A stretch of DNA of 64,000 nt from Pseudomonas sp. ANT_H12B (GCF_008369325.1 NZ_VOBI01000015.1:62001-126000); one strand, 5' to 3'. Shown: positions 24,422 to 32,907, numbered from the stretch's first letter. Program-made: numbers and translations. The notes: generated by a model not told the origin, from the letters alone.

Positions 24422-25653
24422 CCGGCCGGGTGTGCGACCTCGGCAACCTGATGCCGGTGGACGAGGCCATCAGCCGTCTGCTGGACCAGGCACCGCCGCC
24501 ACCGCTGACGCAGATGATCGGTCTGGATCAAGCCATGGGCCGGGTTCTGGCGGCAGACATTCATTCCCCCGTTAACCTCCCGGCCTGGGACAACAGTGCC
24601 ATGGACGGTTATGCCCTCAGGGCGGCTGACCTGCCGACGGAGGGTGGCAGTTTGTTGATTGGCGGGCGGATCGCGGCGGGTGATCAGGCGTGCTCGCCCT
24701 TGCTCGCGCAGCAGACGGTACAGATATTTACCGGCGCGCCGTTGCCACCGGGTGCCGACACGGTGGTGCCGCAAGAGCGCTGTCGGATCGAGGGCGAGCG
24801 CGTCTGGTTCCCGCCCGTAAAGGTTGGCGATCATGTGCGCAAGGAGGGCGAGGAAGTTCGCTCGGGAGATTTGTTGCTCCAGGCCGGTAAACGCCTGCGC
24901 GCTCAAGAAGTGGGCTTGCTGGCCGGCGCTGGCCTCGCGCGGGTCGAGGTCTATCGACCGTTGCAGGTCTGCTTGCTCAGCAGCGGCAATGAACTGCGTG
25001 AGCCGGGCGTTCCGTTGGCGCCCGGGCAGATTTACAACAGCAATCGTTATTGCCTCGCTGCGTTGTTACGCGGTTGGGGCGTCGAGGTGCACGACTACGG
25101 CGTGATGGCCGATGAGTTGGCGGCCAGTCGGCATGCCTTGACCCTGGCGTCTTCGGAATGCGACGTGTTGTTGAGCTCCGGTGGCGTGTCGGTCGGTGAA
25201 GAAGATCACCTCAAACAAGCGATCAAGGAACTGGGCAGCGTGGATTTCTGGCGGCTGGCGATTCAGCCGGGTAAACCGCTGGCCTTCGGCGAAGTGGCCG
25301 GCAAACCCTGGATCGGCATGCCGGGAAATCCTTCGGCGGCGTTAATTACCGCGTTGGTCGTGGTGCGTCCTTTCCTGCTTAGGGCCCAAGGCGTGACTAA
25401 TGTGCTGCCGGTCCCATTGACCCTGCCCGCCGGGTTCGACTGGTTGCAACGCAACAAGCGTCGGCAATACTTGCGGGCCAGACTGGTGCCCGGTGCTGAA
25501 GGCCAGGTGAGCGTGGAACTGCACCCTCAGCAAAGTTCGGCGATGTTGACCGCGGCGTGCTGGGCCGATGGCCTGGCGGTGATCGAGTGCGAGCAGCAAG
25601 TGCTCAAGCACGACAACGTGATGTTCCTGTCCTTCGCTGACCTGATGCAGTGA
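24418..25653 (+). CDS. moeA: MoeA, molybdopterin molybdenumtransferase
   Basis: MoeA inserts molybdate into adenylylated molybdopterin. The 411-residue protein has the N-terminal MoeA fold with PAWDNSAMDGYALR near residue 58, the MPT-binding core LLSSGGVSVGEEDH near residue 258 and PGNPSAAL near residue 303. A C-terminal MoeA domain IV closes it. It overlaps moaB by 4 bp. Pseudomonads usually carry more than one moeA; this one is linked to nitrate respiration. Confidence 0.94.
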   Translation: MTGRVCDLGNLMPVDEAISRLLDQAPPPPLTQMIGLDQAMGRVLAADIHSPVNLPAWDNSAMDGYALRAADLPTEGGSLLIGGRIAAGDQACSPLLAQQTVQIFTGAPLPPGADTVVPQERCRIEGERVWFPPVKVGDHVRKEGEEVRSGDLLLQAGKRLRAQEVGLLAGAGLARVEVYRPLQVCLLSSGNELREPGVPLAPGQIYNSNRYCLAALLRGWGVEVHDYGVMADELAASRHALTLASSECDVLLSSGGVSVGEEDHLKQAIKELGSVDFWRLAIQPGKPLAFGEVAGKPWIGMPGNPSAALITALVVVRPFLLRAQGVTNVLPVPLTLPAGFDWLQRNKRRQYLRARLVPGAEGQVSVELHPQQSSAMLTAACWADGLAVIECEQQVLKHDNVMFLSFADLMQ

Positions 25654-25659
25654 TGGCAA

Positions 25660-25673
25660 TTGATTGCCGTCAA
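25660..25673 (+). promoter_or_regulatory. Anr/Dnr box upstream of ubiUVT
   Basis: TTGATTGCCGTCAA matches the consensus at 9 of 10 positions. It lies just after moeA, centred 110 bases before ubiU, consistent with anaerobic expression of the oxygen-independent quinone pathway. Confidence 0.82.
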
Positions 25674-25775
25674 GGTCATGCCTGCCGGTCTGGCTAGACT
25701 GGCAGCGCCTTTTTTCGATCGGTGCCTCGCAAGGTACCGGACGATGTCGAGACGCGATTTTCATGAGGATTACCC

Positions 25776-26771
25776 ATGCAACTGGTCTGCCCGGCAGGGA
25801 ACCTGCCTGCGCTCAAAGCGGCGGTGCGCCAAGGCGCCGATGCCGTCTATGTCGGCTTTCGCGATGACACCAATGCCCGGCATTTCGCAGGGCTGAACAT
25901 GGACGACAAACAGTTCGACGCGGCGGTCGCCCACATCCGCGAGCACAAACGCAAACTCTACGTCGCCGTCAACACGTACCCCCAACCCAAGGGCTGGGAA
26001 CGTTGGCAGCGGGCGGTCGATCGTGCCGCTGATTTCGGCGTGGATGCGCTGATCGCCGCCGACCCCGGGGTGCTCAACTACGCCAGCCAGCGCCATCCGC
26101 AATTGGCGTTGCACTTGTCGGTCCAGGGCTCGGCAACCCACGCTGCGGCGCTGGAGTTTTATGCGCAGCGCTACGGGATTCGTCGCGCGGTGCTGCCACG
26201 GGTGTTGTCGTTGGCGCAGGTGCGCCAGGTCGCCGCGAGCAGCCCGGTGCCCATCGAAGTCTTTGGCTTCGGCAGCTTGTGCATCATGGCCGAAGGGCGT
26301 TGCCACCTGTCTTCCTACATTACCGGCGAGTCGCCGAACCTGTGCGGTGTCTGTTCTCCGGCCAAAGCGGTGCGCTGGAGCGAAGACGCCGAAGGCTTGA
26401 GCGCACGGCTCAGCGAAGTGCTGATCGACCGCTACACCCCCGAGGAACCCGCCGGTTACCCGACCCTGTGCAAAGGCCGCTTCCTGGTCGGCGGCAAACG
26501 CTTTCATGCGCTGGAGGAACCCACCAGCCTCGACACCCTGGACTTGCTGCCGGAATTGACGGCCATCGGCGTTGAGGCAGTAAAAATCGAGGGCCGGCAA
26601 CGCAGCCCGGCCTATGTCGAACAAGTCACCCGCGTCTGGCGCGCGGCACTGGATGCCCACCGTGGTTCGCCGGGCAATTTTAGGGTCAAGGAGGAATGGC
26701 GCAAGGTGCTGGCCGGTTTGTCCGAAGGCAGCCAGACCACCCTGGGTGCTTACCATCGATCATGGCAATGA
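25776..26771 (+). CDS. ubiU: UbiU, O2-independent ubiquinone hydroxylation protein (U32 family)
   Basis: UbiU and UbiV form a heterodimer with Fe-S clusters that hydroxylates ubiquinone precursors without oxygen. The 331-residue protein is a peptidase-U32-family member. Its cysteines at 169, 176, 193 and 232 follow C-x6-C-x16-C-x38-C, the [4Fe-4S] ligand pattern known for E. coli UbiU. It heads ubiUVT, with an Anr/Dnr box upstream. Ubiquinol made here would feed NarGHI and the cytochrome bc1 to NirS/NorCB chain. Confidence 0.94.
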   Translation: MQLVCPAGNLPALKAAVRQGADAVYVGFRDDTNARHFAGLNMDDKQFDAAVAHIREHKRKLYVAVNTYPQPKGWERWQRAVDRAADFGVDALIAADPGVLNYASQRHPQLALHLSVQGSATHAAALEFYAQRYGIRRAVLPRVLSLAQVRQVAASSPVPIEVFGFGSLCIMAEGRCHLSSYITGESPNLCGVCSPAKAVRWSEDAEGLSARLSEVLIDRYTPEEPAGYPTLCKGRFLVGGKRFHALEEPTSLDTLDLLPELTAIGVEAVKIEGRQRSPAYVEQVTRVWRAALDAHRGSPGNFRVKEEWRKVLAGLSEGSQTTLGAYHRSWQ

Positions 26772-26781
26772 GGGAGGCGAC

Positions 26782-27672
26782 ATGAAGCTCAGCCTGGGAC
26801 CTGTCCTGTTTTATTGGGACAAAGAGCAACTCAGCAACTTTTACGCCGAGATGTCGGCCTTGCCCCTGGACGTGATTTACCTGGGGGAAACCGTGTGTTC
26901 GAAACGTCGGGCGTTTTCACTGGATCAATGGCTGGGGCTAGGGCGCGAGTTGCAGGAATGCAGCCAGGCACAGTTGGTGATCTCCAGCCTGACGCTGATC
27001 GAAGCGGCCTCCGAACTTTCCAGCCTGCGTCGGCTCTGCGACAACGGCCAATTGTTGGTGGAGGCCAACGACATGGGGGCGGTGCAGTTTCTGGCCGCGC
27101 GCAAGTTGCCGTTTGTGGGCGGCCCGGCGCTGAATTTGTACAACGGTCATACGCTGGCGCAACTGCTCGACTGTGGGATGACCCGTTGGGTGCCGCCGGT
27201 GGAATGCTCGGCGGCGCTGATTGGCGATGTGCTCGATCAAGTGCGCGAACTGGGCCGTGAGGTGCCGGAAGTCGAGATCTTTGCCTATGGGCATTTGCCG
27301 TTGGCCTATTCCGCACGCTGTTTCACCGCACGGGCGGAGAACCTGCCCAAGGACGACTGCCGGTTTTGCTGCCTCAACTACCCCGACGGCCTGCCGTTGA
27401 CCAGTCAGGAAGGGCAGGCGCTGTTCACCATTAACGGTATTCAGACGATGTCGGCTGAGGTGACCAATCTGTTGGCGGATTACGCCGGGTTGGTATCTTG
27501 CGGTGCCGACGTGTTGCGTCTGAGCCCTCGTGCTCAGGGCATGGCCGAGGTCATTGACGCCTATCAACGGGTGCGTTTGGGCGAGACGCCGCCGCTGTTC
27601 GTCGACGGTTGTAACGGCTACTGGCATGGCCAGGCCGGCATGTTGCGCGTCGAGGAGGTCGGCCTGTGTTGA
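26782..27672 (+). CDS. ubiV: UbiV, O2-independent ubiquinone hydroxylation protein (U32 family)
   Basis: Partner of UbiU. ATG 26782 (MKLSLGPVL) follows GGGAGG; a longer in-frame extension overlaps ubiU and is rejected. The 296-residue protein keeps C39 and a later Cys set spaced C-x12-C-x3-C (in SARC...DDCRFCC), matching the Fe-S ligands of E. coli UbiV. It lies 10 bp after ubiU and overlaps ubiT. Confidence 0.94.
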   Translation: MKLSLGPVLFYWDKEQLSNFYAEMSALPLDVIYLGETVCSKRRAFSLDQWLGLGRELQECSQAQLVISSLTLIEAASELSSLRRLCDNGQLLVEANDMGAVQFLAARKLPFVGGPALNLYNGHTLAQLLDCGMTRWVPPVECSAALIGDVLDQVRELGREVPEVEIFAYGHLPLAYSARCFTARAENLPKDDCRFCCLNYPDGLPLTSQEGQALFTINGIQTMSAEVTNLLADYAGLVSCGADVLRLSPRAQGMAEVIDAYQRVRLGETPPLFVDGCNGYWHGQAGMLRVEEVGLC

Positions 27673-28136
27673 ATCGAAAGAAGTGGTTGTTGAAAGGTGC
27701 CGACCGGTTGTTGCCGCTGGTGCGCCGGGTGCCTTTTGCGGTGCAGCGTCTGGCGTTGCAGCAGGCGCTCAATCGCTGCCTCGCCGAGCCTTTGCGCGAT
27801 GGCGAATTTGAAGTATTGCGCGGGCGTTGGTTGTGCTTGCGGATTCCGGACTTGGGGTTGTCCTGGTACCTGACGCTGACCCGTGAAGGGTTGCGAATTG
27901 CTGAACGCGCCACGGCGCATGTGACGATCAGCGGTAACTGGCGCGAGTTTTTATTGCTGGCGAGTCGTCAGGAAGATCCGGATACGTTGTTCTTTCGCCG
28001 GCGTTTGGTGATTGAGGGGGATACGGAGTTGGGGCTGGCGTTGAAGAATCTGATCGACAGTCTTGATCCTGATGTGTTGCCTGTGTGGTTGTGGCGCAAT
28101 CTGGAGCGGGCGGGGAAGGGGTTGGCGGCGGGGTAG
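27666..28136 (+). CDS. ubiT: UbiT, SCP2-domain lipid-binding protein
   Basis: UbiT is an accessory SCP2-like protein that binds ubiquinone intermediates for the anaerobic pathway. The GTG start at 27666 overlaps the end of ubiV. The 156-residue product has a basic N-terminus followed by an SCP2 sterol-carrier fold, with AHVTISGNWREFLLL and RLVIEGDTELGLALKN as core strands and helix. It is the last gene of the unit; repeat island B begins 10 bp downstream. Confidence 0.9.
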   Translation: MLNRKKWLLKGADRLLPLVRRVPFAVQRLALQQALNRCLAEPLRDGEFEVLRGRWLCLRIPDLGLSWYLTLTREGLRIAERATAHVTISGNWREFLLLASRQEDPDTLFFRRRLVIEGDTELGLALKNLIDSLDPDVLPVWLWRNLERAGKGLAAG

Positions 28137-28414
28137 CCGATCTGTGTTTTTGGTCGGGGTACATATCCGTTGTTGCGGTAACGGCTGCTTAGGGTTCCGC
28201 CCTTACGGCGGGTCACTTGGAAGAGCGCCAAGTAACCAAACGCTCTTGCCCCTGACGTACGGTGCCTCGCTGTGGCTCGGCATACCCTCGCTCCGGTCCT
28301 GCTTCGTGGGCCCGCCGCCATCGGCCATCCATGGCCGGGGGCGGCTACCGCGGCATCCTTGCCGCGGTGCCCACTACGCAGAACCTGCGCTCGGCCTTCC
28401 GATGGGGCAGATCA

Positions 28415-28438
28415 AGATCAAAAGCAAGATCAAAAGCC
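28415..28438 (+). repeat. 12-bp tandem repeat, two copies
   Basis: AGATCAAAAGCA followed by AGATCAAAAGCC, the same unit that occurs four times at 2066-2113. Confidence 0.85.
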
Positions 28439-28522
28439 AAAGCGAGGCGGCCTGATAGCCGACCTGATGTCTGTCATGGTCATCGGCGGTGGACACCTAT
28501 GTCATGCCCGCCAAAAATCCAA

Positions 28523-28614
28523 CTGTGGGAGCGAGCCTGCTCGCGAAGGCGGACTTACATTCAACATTGATGTCGACTGACAGGGCCTCATCGCGAGCAG
28601 GCTCGCTCCCACAG
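28523..28614. repeat. REP pair (BIME) inside island B
   Basis: CTGTGGGAGCGAGCCTGC at 28523 and its inverted partner ending at 28614 enclose about 43 bp. Confidence 0.9.
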
Positions 28615-28949
28615 GGGAATGCGTACGCTTGAAGAGGCAGGCCGGCCGGTAGGCCGCCTCGCTTTTGCGGTGCACGCCCCCTCGAGAGGCCGAGTGGAGG
28701 TTCTGCGCAGTGGGCAACCCGGCATGGATGGCGGCGGGCCCACGGAGCAGGACCGGAGCGAGGGCATGCCGAGCCTAGGCGAGGCACCGAACGACAGGGG
28801 CAAGAGCCCTTGGTTACTTGGGGCTTTTCCAAGTGACCCGCCGTAAGGGCGGAACCCAAAGAAGCCGTTACCGCAGCAACGGATATGTACCCCGACCAAA
28901 ATCATAGGTCAGCGACCAGTCCGCCTTCGCGACGATGCGGCGCCCCGAC

Positions 28950-28972
28950 AAGCCCACTCCCACTGGGCTTTT
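28950..28972. terminator. Terminator hairpin
   Basis: AAGCCCA pairs with TGGGCTT across the loop CTCCCAC and is followed by TTTG on the plus strand. It lies just past the stop of the leftward DGC gene and could also end rightward transcripts. Confidence 0.65.
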
Positions 28973-28980
28973 GTCGTTCT

Positions 28981-29379
28981 TCAGACCACCGTTTCCTGCC
29001 GGCTTTCATGCTGCCGAGCATCACTGGCAATCAACTGCTTGATCCCTTCAAACAACTCATCACCCTGCGACTCCGTGCAATCCTCGCCATAGCGCTTACG
29101 CAACCCGTAATGACTGAGAATCAAATGCACATCCGCGTGCAAACCATGCTGCTTCAGGCAATTTTCAACACATTGCAACGGACACCCATCCAGCGCAAAA
29201 ATCCGCCGCCCCGAGCGTGCTTTGTTGACCAGTGCCGCCACATGCCCGCCGACCCCGACGATGCAGGACATTTCCGCCAGGCCGCTGCGATCCAGCCGCA
29301 CGGCCAGGGAATTGGCCAGTTGGGCGACGTTCGAGCAGCCTGAGCAGGAGTAAATCAGGGGCAAGGTTGAACGGGACAT
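28981..29379 (-). CDS. DGC-domain putative zinc-binding protein
   Basis: A 132-residue protein with the Cys motifs of the DGC family: YSCSGCSN near residue 12, and ALDGCPLQCVENC near residue 66. The start at 29379 (MSRSTLP) is chosen because GGAG lies 7 bases upstream; the long upstream frame is a shadow of the regulator gene. Metal binding is assumed from the family; no reaction is known. It lies downstream of narXL and a Dnr-type regulator, and has its own Anr/Dnr-like box 55 bases upstream. Confidence 0.82.
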   Translation of the reverse strand: MSRSTLPLIYSCSGCSNVAQLANSLAVRLDRSGLAEMSCIVGVGGHVAALVNKARSGRRIFALDGCPLQCVENCLKQHGLHADVHLILSHYGLRKRYGEDCTESQGDELFEGIKQLIASDARQHESRQETVV

Positions 29380-29433
29380 GAGCGTTCTCCATGGATGGAC
29401 TTCTTCAGTGTGCAAGGCCGGTGGCATTACGCA

Positions 29434-29447
29434 TTGACTGCGGTCAA
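29434..29447 (-). promoter_or_regulatory. Anr/Dnr-like box of the DGC gene
   Basis: TTGACTGCGGTCAA is a perfect palindrome in its half-sites and matches the consensus at 8 of 10. It sits in the 74-bp gap between the regulator stop and the DGC start, centred 61 bases upstream, the usual distance. Confidence 0.65.
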
Positions 29448-29453
29448 TTCCGC

Positions 29454-30128
29454 CTATTGGAAGGCCGCGAGATCCTCTTCGGCGAGGATGCTGATATTGC
29501 GCCGTTCCATGGTGATCAGGCCGCCGTCCACCAGGCGGTGCAAGATCCGCGAAAAGGTTTCCGGCTGAATCCCCAGCTTCGACGCCACCAGCCGTTTGGA
29601 CACCTGCAAGACAATCAGACCCGTGATCGGGTTGCGTTCCTGGAACAGGAAATTGATCACCCGACGGCTCGCACTGGCCATGGTCAAGGTATCGATGTCG
29701 CGCAGACGCAGGTGCAGGTGAATGCTCATGCTCGCCAGGATCGCCAGGCAAACTTTCGGCTGGTCTTCCAGGGCGTTGCGATAATGGCTGCCCTCGATAG
29801 TCACCAGTACGCTGTCCTTCAGCGCCGTGGCACTCACCGGATAGAGGCGGGCCTGGCTGAACAGCAACGCTTCGGCAAACGTCTGGCCGGGTTGAATGAT
29901 CTCCACCAGGTTTTCCTGGCCTTCGCCGGTGAGCCGGTACAACTTGATCTGGCCGCTGACCAGCAGGAAAAACCGCTTGGCCGGGTCCCCTTGATGCATG
30001 AGTGTGCTGTGACACGCCAGACGCTTGAGCATCGCCAGGCCGCAGACTTCCTCGAAGACTTTCTCCGGTAGTTGGCTGAACAGATGATGACGGCGCAACG
30101 TTAAAACGATGGAAGGGTGGGTCAGCAT
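29454..30128 (-). CDS. dnrE: Second Dnr-type Crp/Fnr regulator (DnrE-like)
   Basis: A 224-residue Crp/Fnr protein with sensor barrel, dimer helix and recognition helix QPETFSR, identical in the contact residues to the Dnr at 17729. It has no CxxC-type Fe-S ligands, so it is of the Dnr rather than the Anr type. It follows narL by 86 bp, with NarL-like heptamers in the gap. In Pseudomonas stutzeri dnrE lies beside narXL and responds to nitrate, so DnrE is the best analogy. Orthology is inferred from context. Confidence 0.82.
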   Translation of the reverse strand: MLTHPSIVLTLRRHHLFSQLPEKVFEEVCGLAMLKRLACHSTLMHQGDPAKRFFLLVSGQIKLYRLTGEGQENLVEIIQPGQTFAEALLFSQARLYPVSATALKDSVLVTIEGSHYRNALEDQPKVCLAILASMSIHLHLRLRDIDTLTMASASRRVINFLFQERNPITGLIVLQVSKRLVASKLGIQPETFSRILHRLVDGGLITMERRNISILAEEDLAAFQ

Positions 30129-30192
30129 GGCGTACCTCCGCTGACGGTCATAGTAGAGAGCAAGAGGCGAATGACCTATGCCTCTGCCGGCC

Positions 30193-30208
30193 TACCTCTA
30201 AAGGGGCA
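30193..30208 (-). promoter_or_regulatory. NarL-type 7-2-7 site upstream of dnrE
   Basis: TACCTCT-AA-AGGGGCA resembles TACYNMT-N2-AKNRGTA, the first heptamer perfectly and the second with one mismatch. It lies about 65-80 bases before the dnrE start. Confidence 0.6.
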
Positions 30209-30214
30209 TGCTGC

Positions 30215-30862
30215 TCAGCCGGCATTGCGCAGATGCTCCATGGCCCATACCGCCGCCTCGACCCGCGAGCGCAAACCGAGTTTGTGCAGCAGGTTCTTGA
30301 CGTGGACTTTGACCGTTCCCTCGGTGATGCCCAGCTTGTGCCCGATGACTTTGTTGCTGAAGCCGCTGGCGATGGTTTTCAGCACCTGACGTTCACGTTC
30401 CGTCAGTTCCACCACGGTTTGACGCTGCGGTGAGCGCAGTGCCTGGGCCATGACCTGGGTCAGTCCCGGGCTGATCACCAATTCGCCGTTCAAGGCATTG
30501 CGGATGTACTGAATCAACAGTTCCGGCTCCATGTCCTTGAGCAGATAGCCATCGGCATCCAGACGCAGTGCATCGCGAATATCGTCTTCAGCATCCGACA
30601 CCGTGAACAGCAGCACCTTGCCGGTGTAGTGCGTCGCCCGTAATTGGCGCAGGGTTTCAATGCCATTCATCTGCGGCATGTTGTTATCGAGCAGCACCAG
30701 ATCCGGTTGCAACGGCTCGATCACAACGAGTGCTTCTTCACCGTTATTGGCTTCGCCGACGATCAGGAAATCATCTTCGAGTTCGAGCATCTGGCGGATG
30801 CCGTGACGCATCATCGGATGGTCGTCGACCAGCAGGATTCTGTGTTGCAGGGACGGGTTCAT
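30215..30862 (-). CDS. narL: NarL, nitrate response regulator
   Basis: Response regulator of the NarX-NarL pair. The 215-residue protein has a receiver domain with phosphoacceptor D59 (LVLLDNNMP), acidic pocket DD at 13-14 and Lys in LLKDM. The C-terminal LuxR-type helix-turn-helix contains GITEGTVKVHVKN. It overlaps narX by 4 bp. Phospho-NarL binds TACYNMT heptamers; such sites occur upstream of narK1, narX and dnrE. Confidence 0.96.
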   Translation of the reverse strand: MNPSLQHRILLVDDHPMMRHGIRQMLELEDDFLIVGEANNGEEALVVIEPLQPDLVLLDNNMPQMNGIETLRQLRATHYTGKVLLFTVSDAEDDIRDALRLDADGYLLKDMEPELLIQYIRNALNGELVISPGLTQVMAQALRSPQRQTVVELTERERQVLKTIASGFSNKVIGHKLGITEGTVKVHVKNLLHKLGLRSRVEAAVWAMEHLRNAG

Positions 30863-32661
30863 GTGACGCTACCTTCTGTTTGCTCCCCGAGAAACTCCGG
30901 TTGGAATTCCAGTTGGACGCGGGTGCCTTGCGGCTCCCTGGAGACTATTTCGAGTTGACCGCGCAAGCTGCGGGACCGCTCATCCATGATTTTCAGGCCG
31001 TGGTGTTCGCGTTGGTCGACATTGCCGCTGAAACCACGCCCATCGTCTTCAACCGACAGCCTGACGGTTTCACCGTCCTGACGCAGTTCGAGCCAGGCGT
31101 TTTGCGCATGGGCGTGACGCAGGCAATTGGAGAGTGCTTCGCGGGTGATCTGCAATATGTGGATTTGTTCGCTGGCCGATAACTGAAAGGCCAGCACGTC
31201 GACGTGCAGGTGCACCTGAAATTCCCCGCGTCGGGAAAACTCTTCGGCGGTGTCCTTGAGTTCCTGCACCAGCCCCGCATCGTGAATCTGCAAGCGAAAG
31301 GTGGTCAGCAACTCGCGCAATTGGCGGTAGGCATTGTTTAGCCCTTCGCGCAATTCGGCGGTGACGTTTTCCAGGGTCTCGACCGACTCACCACGGCGCA
31401 TCAGGGTTTGCAGGCGGCTGACTTGCAGCTTCATGTAGGACAGGGCCTGGGCCAGTGAGTCGTGCAGCTCGCGGGCAATGATCGTGCGTTCCTCGAGCAG
31501 CAGCAGGCGATGATCCTGTTCCCGCTGGCGCTTGAGCGAGAGCGAGGTGCCAATCAGATTGGCCAGGGCCTGGATCAGTTGGGTTTCCCAGGCTTGCGTC
31601 GGATGCCCGTCGACAAAATGCGCCTTGAGTTCACCCAGTTCACTGCCCTGATTGCTGATGCTGAAGGTTTGCGGGCTGGCTTTATGGTGCTTCTGGCACG
31701 TGGCGCAATCGCTGCTGGCGCAGACTTCCCGGACGTTCGCGCCGTGCAGGGCGAGCAACTGCTGGGCCGGTGCCTGCAATTGTCCTTGCAGGCACAGTGA
31801 CAAGCGCAAGCCGGGCAGGCGTTGCTGGAAGCGTCGAATCAATTCATCCAGGCCTTCGGCATTGGCCAGGCGAGTGGCCAGGCTTCTGCTGCTTTGGTAC
31901 AGCAGTTCGAGGGCGGCATTGGCTTGTTGCAGGTTCAGGGTTTTTTGCTGGACCTGACTCTCAAGGGTGCGATGCGAGTCTTCGATCGTCTCGGCCATGG
32001 CGTTGAAACTCATGGCCAACTGGCCCAGTTCGTCCTGGGACTGATGGTTGACCCGCACCTTGAAATCACCGCGACGAAAACGCTGGGTCGCGTCCACCAA
32101 CTCTTTCAACGGCGTGATCACGCCGCATTGCAGTTCGTATAGCCCAATGAGCAGCACAATCATGGTGGTGAACAGGGCCATCCCCTGGATTACCTGTTGC
32201 CAGCCTTGCTTTTGTTCGCTTTGGCGCTGCAACAGGTTGACGAACTGGTTCAGTTGTTCGACGAAGGGCGGGGCATGGGTCTGGAAATAGGCGGAGTCGC
32301 CGCGCTCCAGTGCCGGGCGCAAATCTTCGTTCCAGTGCTGCTGGATTTGCCCATAGCTGATCTGTAGCGCGGTGGTCGGGCCATCTTCCAGCACAGCCTT
32401 GAGTGATTGGCTGTTGAGTCGGGTTTGCAGGCTGTCGATGACGGCGGCGACTTCTTCGGTTGTTGCACCCGTGGTCAGCTTCCAGCTCAGATGGTAGGTC
32501 TCCATGCGCACCGAGCCGGCGGTGTTGATGGCTGCGGCATCGCCCTGGCTGAACCAGGCGATCAGTCCGGCGCTCAATGAACTGGCGAGGGCGAGCACGG
32601 CGATCAGAATCACCGCGAGCCCGGCGCGAGCGGGCAGGGAGCTGCGCAACCAGCGGATCAT
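30859..32661 (-). CDS. narX: NarX, nitrate-sensing histidine kinase
   Basis: A 600-residue inner-membrane sensor. One helix lies at about 12-36. The periplasmic nitrate-binding P-box follows at about 41-61 (INTAGSVRMETYHLSWKL), with a second helix at about 160-178. Then come a HAMP region, a central Cys-containing module (C314, C319, C322) and a HisKA_3 kinase with H400 in ARELHDSLAQAL. The ATPase domain ends with GRGF and GLKIM motifs. It diverges from narK1 and overlaps narL. Confidence 0.95.
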   Translation of the reverse strand: MIRWLRSSLPARAGLAVILIAVLALASSLSAGLIAWFSQGDAAAINTAGSVRMETYHLSWKLTTGATTEEVAAVIDSLQTRLNSQSLKAVLEDGPTTALQISYGQIQQHWNEDLRPALERGDSAYFQTHAPPFVEQLNQFVNLLQRQSEQKQGWQQVIQGMALFTTMIVLLIGLYELQCGVITPLKELVDATQRFRRGDFKVRVNHQSQDELGQLAMSFNAMAETIEDSHRTLESQVQQKTLNLQQANAALELLYQSSRSLATRLANAEGLDELIRRFQQRLPGLRLSLCLQGQLQAPAQQLLALHGANVREVCASSDCATCQKHHKASPQTFSISNQGSELGELKAHFVDGHPTQAWETQLIQALANLIGTSLSLKRQREQDHRLLLLEERTIIARELHDSLAQALSYMKLQVSRLQTLMRRGESVETLENVTAELREGLNNAYRQLRELLTTFRLQIHDAGLVQELKDTAEEFSRRGEFQVHLHVDVLAFQLSASEQIHILQITREALSNCLRHAHAQNAWLELRQDGETVRLSVEDDGRGFSGNVDQREHHGLKIMDERSRSLRGQLEIVSREPQGTRVQLEFQPEFLGEQTEGSVT

Positions 32662-32742
32662 CAGCGCAGGTCCCGGAAGAAATCAGGAAAACAGAGCATG
32701 TGCAGCTCCAGGAAGGGGTTTTGCCGCCGATCCCGAGCGCGC

Positions 32743-32758
32743 TACCTCTAAAGAGTTG
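32743..32758 (-). promoter_or_regulatory. Partial NarL-type site upstream of narX
   Basis: TACCTCT-AA-AGAGTTG repeats the TACCTCT-AA-AG pattern seen before dnrE. Only the first heptamer is perfect. It lies about 80-100 bases upstream of narX and could mediate autoregulation. Confidence 0.4.
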
Positions 32759-32839
32759 TCGACTGATCCTTGTCAGCAAAAACCTTGGCAGAAAACCTTA
32801 AAACGCTGATAAACAAACGGTTTTAGGGTTTTCCTGTAC

Positions 32840-32855
32840 TACCTCCTTAGAGGTA
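32840..32855. promoter_or_regulatory. NarL 7-2-7 site in the narX-narK1 region
   Basis: TACCTCC-TT-AGAGGTA is a near-perfect inverted heptamer pair. Its centre is about 95 bases upstream of the start site expected for narK1 from the Anr/Dnr box. Confidence 0.75.
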
Positions 32856-32893
32856 GACCGCACAAGCATAGGCCTATGCCCCCTAGGGCTTCG

Positions 32894-32907
32894 TTGACAT
32901 GGATCAA
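32894..32907 (+). promoter_or_regulatory. Anr/Dnr box of the narK1K2GHJI promoter
   Basis: TTGACATGGATCAA matches the consensus at 9 of 10. It is centred 66 bases before narK1, giving a predicted class II start near 32942. Confidence 0.88.

Larger units (their letters stand above)
28147..28902. repeat. Composite inverted-repeat island, copy B
   Basis: A 755-bp gene-free element whose ends (TTGGTCGGGGTACATATCCG and its complement) form inverted repeats. The matching arms extend inward for well over 100 bp, including GGTTCCGCCCTTACGGCGGG and CTCCGGTCCTGC segments. The centre carries two 12-bp tandem units (28415-28438) and a REP pair (28523-28614). It is the same element as 1806-2417 but with a fuller right arm. 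The frames inside it are not considered genes. Confidence 0.88.

Noticed and set aside
28885..29343. A 152-codon plus-strand frame over the DGC gene
   Set aside because: Opposite a gene with clear DGC motifs and a good ribosome-binding site; it begins within the repeat.
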